Below are positions 61,709 to 64,000 of a DNA stretch of 64,000 nucleotides, piece after piece (within the stretch, counting starts at the first letter, position 1; the number at the start of each line of letters is the position of its first letter). The stretch spans positions 6,510,001 through 6,574,000 of the forward strand of contig JAYKYS010000018.1 in the NCBI GenBank assembly GCA_036924285.1, read 5' to 3'. Both the position numbers and the translations under genes were made by a program. The notes below the pieces were generated by a model that ran no database searches, had not been told where the DNA came from, and was given only the letters and a program-made list of their open reading frames with translations. The DNA is from Asterella californica (Eukaryota; Streptophyta; Marchantiopsida; Marchantiales; Aytoniaceae).

Positions 61709-62050
61709 CGTGTAATTTCACTTCCTCCATCTTATGATGGAAGAGGCAAGTATGCAATGGTTTAATTTATACCTAACTTTTTCGTTGGAAAGGGTTAGAT
61801 AATATATTAAATGCCTTGTTAAAGCTTAAGTTTTGATTGTAGCTTCCCGGACTTATACTTTCAGAAGTGCGTCATTTTTGTCCCCTTTATGGGTTATATA
61901 TGGACTTTCTTGCTTCGCCGCGCTCTCCTAACATTTAAGATTTACAAAGATTTTAATTTTCTAAATTAATTTAATATATATTTTATACTTAACATTTATG
62001 TTATATTCTGATAACAACAAACGGACAAGAGTTCCTCAACAGTTGATGTT
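61709..62050 (+). repeat. Hairpin-bearing dispersed repeat F, copy 2
   Basis: Collinear with 28,376-28,735. It has the CTTCCTCCATC/GATGGAAGAGG hairpin, GTATGCAA.GGTTTAATTTAT, the CCTTTATGGGTTATATATGGA block, TTAATATATATTTTATACTTAACATTTAT (split here over the shared and diverged parts) and GATGTTGCATGC at the end. Confidence 0.6.
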
Positions 62051-62389
62051 GCATGCGTTTTCACTAAGAGCTGAAAACACACCAACCCTTTCAAATCTAG
62101 AGAAATCTGATATATTCTTACAAGACAAGGTTAGTACTAAGCAAAATGTTCAAACTGTAAACAGTTTCAGTTTGTCGAATAAAGTTGGAGGTATAACGTA
62201 TAATTTCTCACATTTACGGAGAGAAGTTTATTGGATTTCACATGTACAGTTCTTGGCAAGATACATGCAAAGATGTCTTGTTGGACTCTTTTGACATGCA
62301 CAGTGCTACCCATCAACCCACTTCCGCGAAACTGCAAACGCAGTGCAAGGAAGACTTTCGAAAATGTAATATAATGCCAAAACTGCAAA

Positions 62390-62485
62390 GGCTCGGGTAC
62401 CCAAAACTAAAGGGTATACCGACAATACCGAAAAGTATACCGAAACTAAAAGGGGTAAACTAAAAAGTATACCGAAAAAAATGAC
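62390..62485 (+). repeat. Short degenerate repeats of GTATACCGA
   Basis: GTATACCGA recurs at least three times with CCGAAA(C/A) and ACTAAA spacers, a small irregular tandem array. Confidence 0.55.
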
Positions 62486-63343
62486 AGTAACGGCAAGAAA
62501 TGCAGTTTTCAAACTGCAGACGAATCTAGATATACTCTAAATTATATAAGCAATATAATTCTAATGATATAGTATTTTTGGAAACCACTTTCAGATCTGT
62601 CCATGTTCCAGATAATTCTAATCATGAGTAAAAGAATTCATGTAAAGGGACCATAGTCCACGTACTTAGTTAACGCAAGTTAGTCAGAATCACCTACCTG
62701 TGGGTGGGACTGACTCGAGTGAAGTTTTGAAATATCCTCTTCTCTCTCTTCTCTCTCTCTGCACTGCAGCAGCAGCTATGTTTCGTCGTTTAGAATAGGC
62801 TATGCATGCATGCATGAGAGAAAGAATCATGCATCCTCCCTGGATATTGAGCGTGCATGCTCGACAGACTTCTTTCAGCAAGTGAATAGCTATTAGTGGG
62901 GCCACGTTGGAGAAGATATTCCAAAAGGTAAAGCATTCCATGAATGATTTAGTAGTATTCTTTTTTTCTTCAACTTCCCAGACAGGAATTTGTACCTTTC
63001 CTTGGAAAAGGAGTATTTAGATTTGGACAGGAGCTTTTGAAGAGGGAACTTTTGAATTTTACGAGGAAGAGAAAAGGTGCTTGACAGTCCAATTTTTATA
63101 AATAGTTTATATGTTTACTTTACATATCTTTCTCGAGTCAATGCCTTTTGTGCTACTGATCTAGTACACCTCTAGGAGAGATTTTTGTCGCTGGTAATGA
63201 CTGCAACATTCTCTTTTATATAAAATTTGGAGGCTATAATACTACTAGAAATATAGAACTCATCCTCTATGATCAACAGTTTGCATGCAGTGAGCGAGCA
63301 AATGATTGCCTTTTGTTGATAGATTGATGAAAGGTTTCTACAC

Positions 63344-63402
63344 AAAACAATGGTTCGTGCTGCTAAAGGTGGGGCACCTTTAGCAGCACGAACCATTGTT
63401 TT
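63344..63402. repeat. Perfect 28-bp inverted repeat with a 3-nt loop
   Basis: Arm 1 (63344-63371, core ATGGTTCGTGCTGCTAAAGG) and arm 2 (63375-63402) match without an error around GGG. Symmetry stops sharply on both sides. The minus-strand frame through it is probably a by-product. The perfect stem implies recent fold-back duplication or selection. Confidence 0.9.
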
Positions 63403-63725
63403 CTGTTCTTTATGGAAAAGAACAATCAAAGCATCGTTAGCTTTTCTCAGAAATATATTTTCCTTCAGGACATAATTGTTAATAATTGTTAACAATATAT
63501 GCATGCTCGATCGACTTGGGAAACTTTTGTTCCCTTATGATATCGAAAGGGATATATAGATGATATATTTTAAGTTGGTAAAATAATTCAAATTGTTAAT
63601 TATTACACTATAAAATTAACTGAACCTATCGTTGGAGGAGGAGCCAGACTTAACCCATAAATGGAAAGTGTCTAGATGTGCCTTTGAGAAGATAAGTGCC
63701 GAACCGTGCTGAACTCATTTGATCA

Positions 63726-63766
63726 ATTTATTACTCACCTGACAGAAATGTGAGGTAATAAATTAA
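63726..63766. repeat. Imperfect 14-bp hairpin
   Basis: AATTTATTACTCAC and GTGAGGTAATAAATT pair apart from one extra base. The text (TTTATTAC...GTAATAAAT) resembles the second stem of repeat F, so this may be a remnant of that family. Confidence 0.6.
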
Positions 63767-64000
63767 CCTACCTGTGATTCTCCTTTTCTTAAACTTAACT
63801 TGGGAGAGTGTGAATAATATGCATGCAACATGGAGTTCTCCTCTGAAAGAAGAAGACAATCTAGGAAAGCAGTCTAAGCAAAATTTTGGTGTACAATTGT
63901 GTCAGACGTTGTTATCAGACTTATCAAATTATATTGAAGGGTTAAATAATCTCCTGTTTATGGGATGTTAATGAGAATTTTATAAGATGAATTTGGAATT

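Overview
The window is nuclear DNA of a land plant. The evidence is a spliced gene for the chloroplast Fe-S scaffold HCF101, with an N-terminal extension that looks like a transit peptide and GT-AG introns of about 110-890 bp, next to a plant-type VPS39. Around them is AT-rich DNA full of decayed Ty3/gypsy retrotransposons, SINE-like tRNA-derived heads, hairpins and short tandem duplications. The style of the gypsy families (a fungal-like Gag/Pol, and an integrase ending in a PHD finger), together with the compact genes, makes me think of a seed-free plant, possibly a bryophyte. That is inference, not something the sequence proves.

Layout. (1) 1-8.8 kb is a nested retrotransposon block. It holds a nearly intact plus-strand gypsy pol cut by the left edge, with one frameshift, followed by its probable LTR; a gag remnant of a closely similar element directly behind that LTR; a minus-strand gag and probable LTR of a second family; and the end of an integrase from a third element carrying a complete C4HC3 PHD-finger motif. 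(2) 8.8-13.9 kb has no clear gene but carries two tRNA-derived SINE-like heads, small tandem duplications and a perfect 20-bp hairpin. (3) 14.2-25.4 kb is the genic island, with two same-strand (minus) genes: intronless VPS39 (1,013 aa) and a 14-exon HCF101 (631 aa as I assembled it, every junction in phase). (4) 25.5-52.5 kb is AT-rich repeat DNA: a 124-bp minisatellite, a duplicated ~400-bp block, an inverted pair (D) at 31.8-32.8/48.1-49.0 kb and a direct pair (E) at 33.8-35.0/43.1-44.3 kb, two gypsy pol pseudogenes of different families, a third SINE-like head, and a broken Myb/SANT-like gene. (5) 52.5-53.8 kb is a frameshifted 2-oxoglutarate/Fe(II) dioxygenase pseudogene. (6) 53.8-64 kb is mostly non-coding, with an orphan 213-codon ORF, a second copy of a hairpin-bearing repeat, and a perfect 28-bp hairpin near the right end.

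The two intact genes belong to unrelated housekeeping pathways: tethering at the vacuole/late endosome, and [4Fe-4S] cluster delivery in the plastid. Nothing suggests that they are co-regulated beyond sharing a strand. Most of the remaining sequence is the debris of several transposon families.
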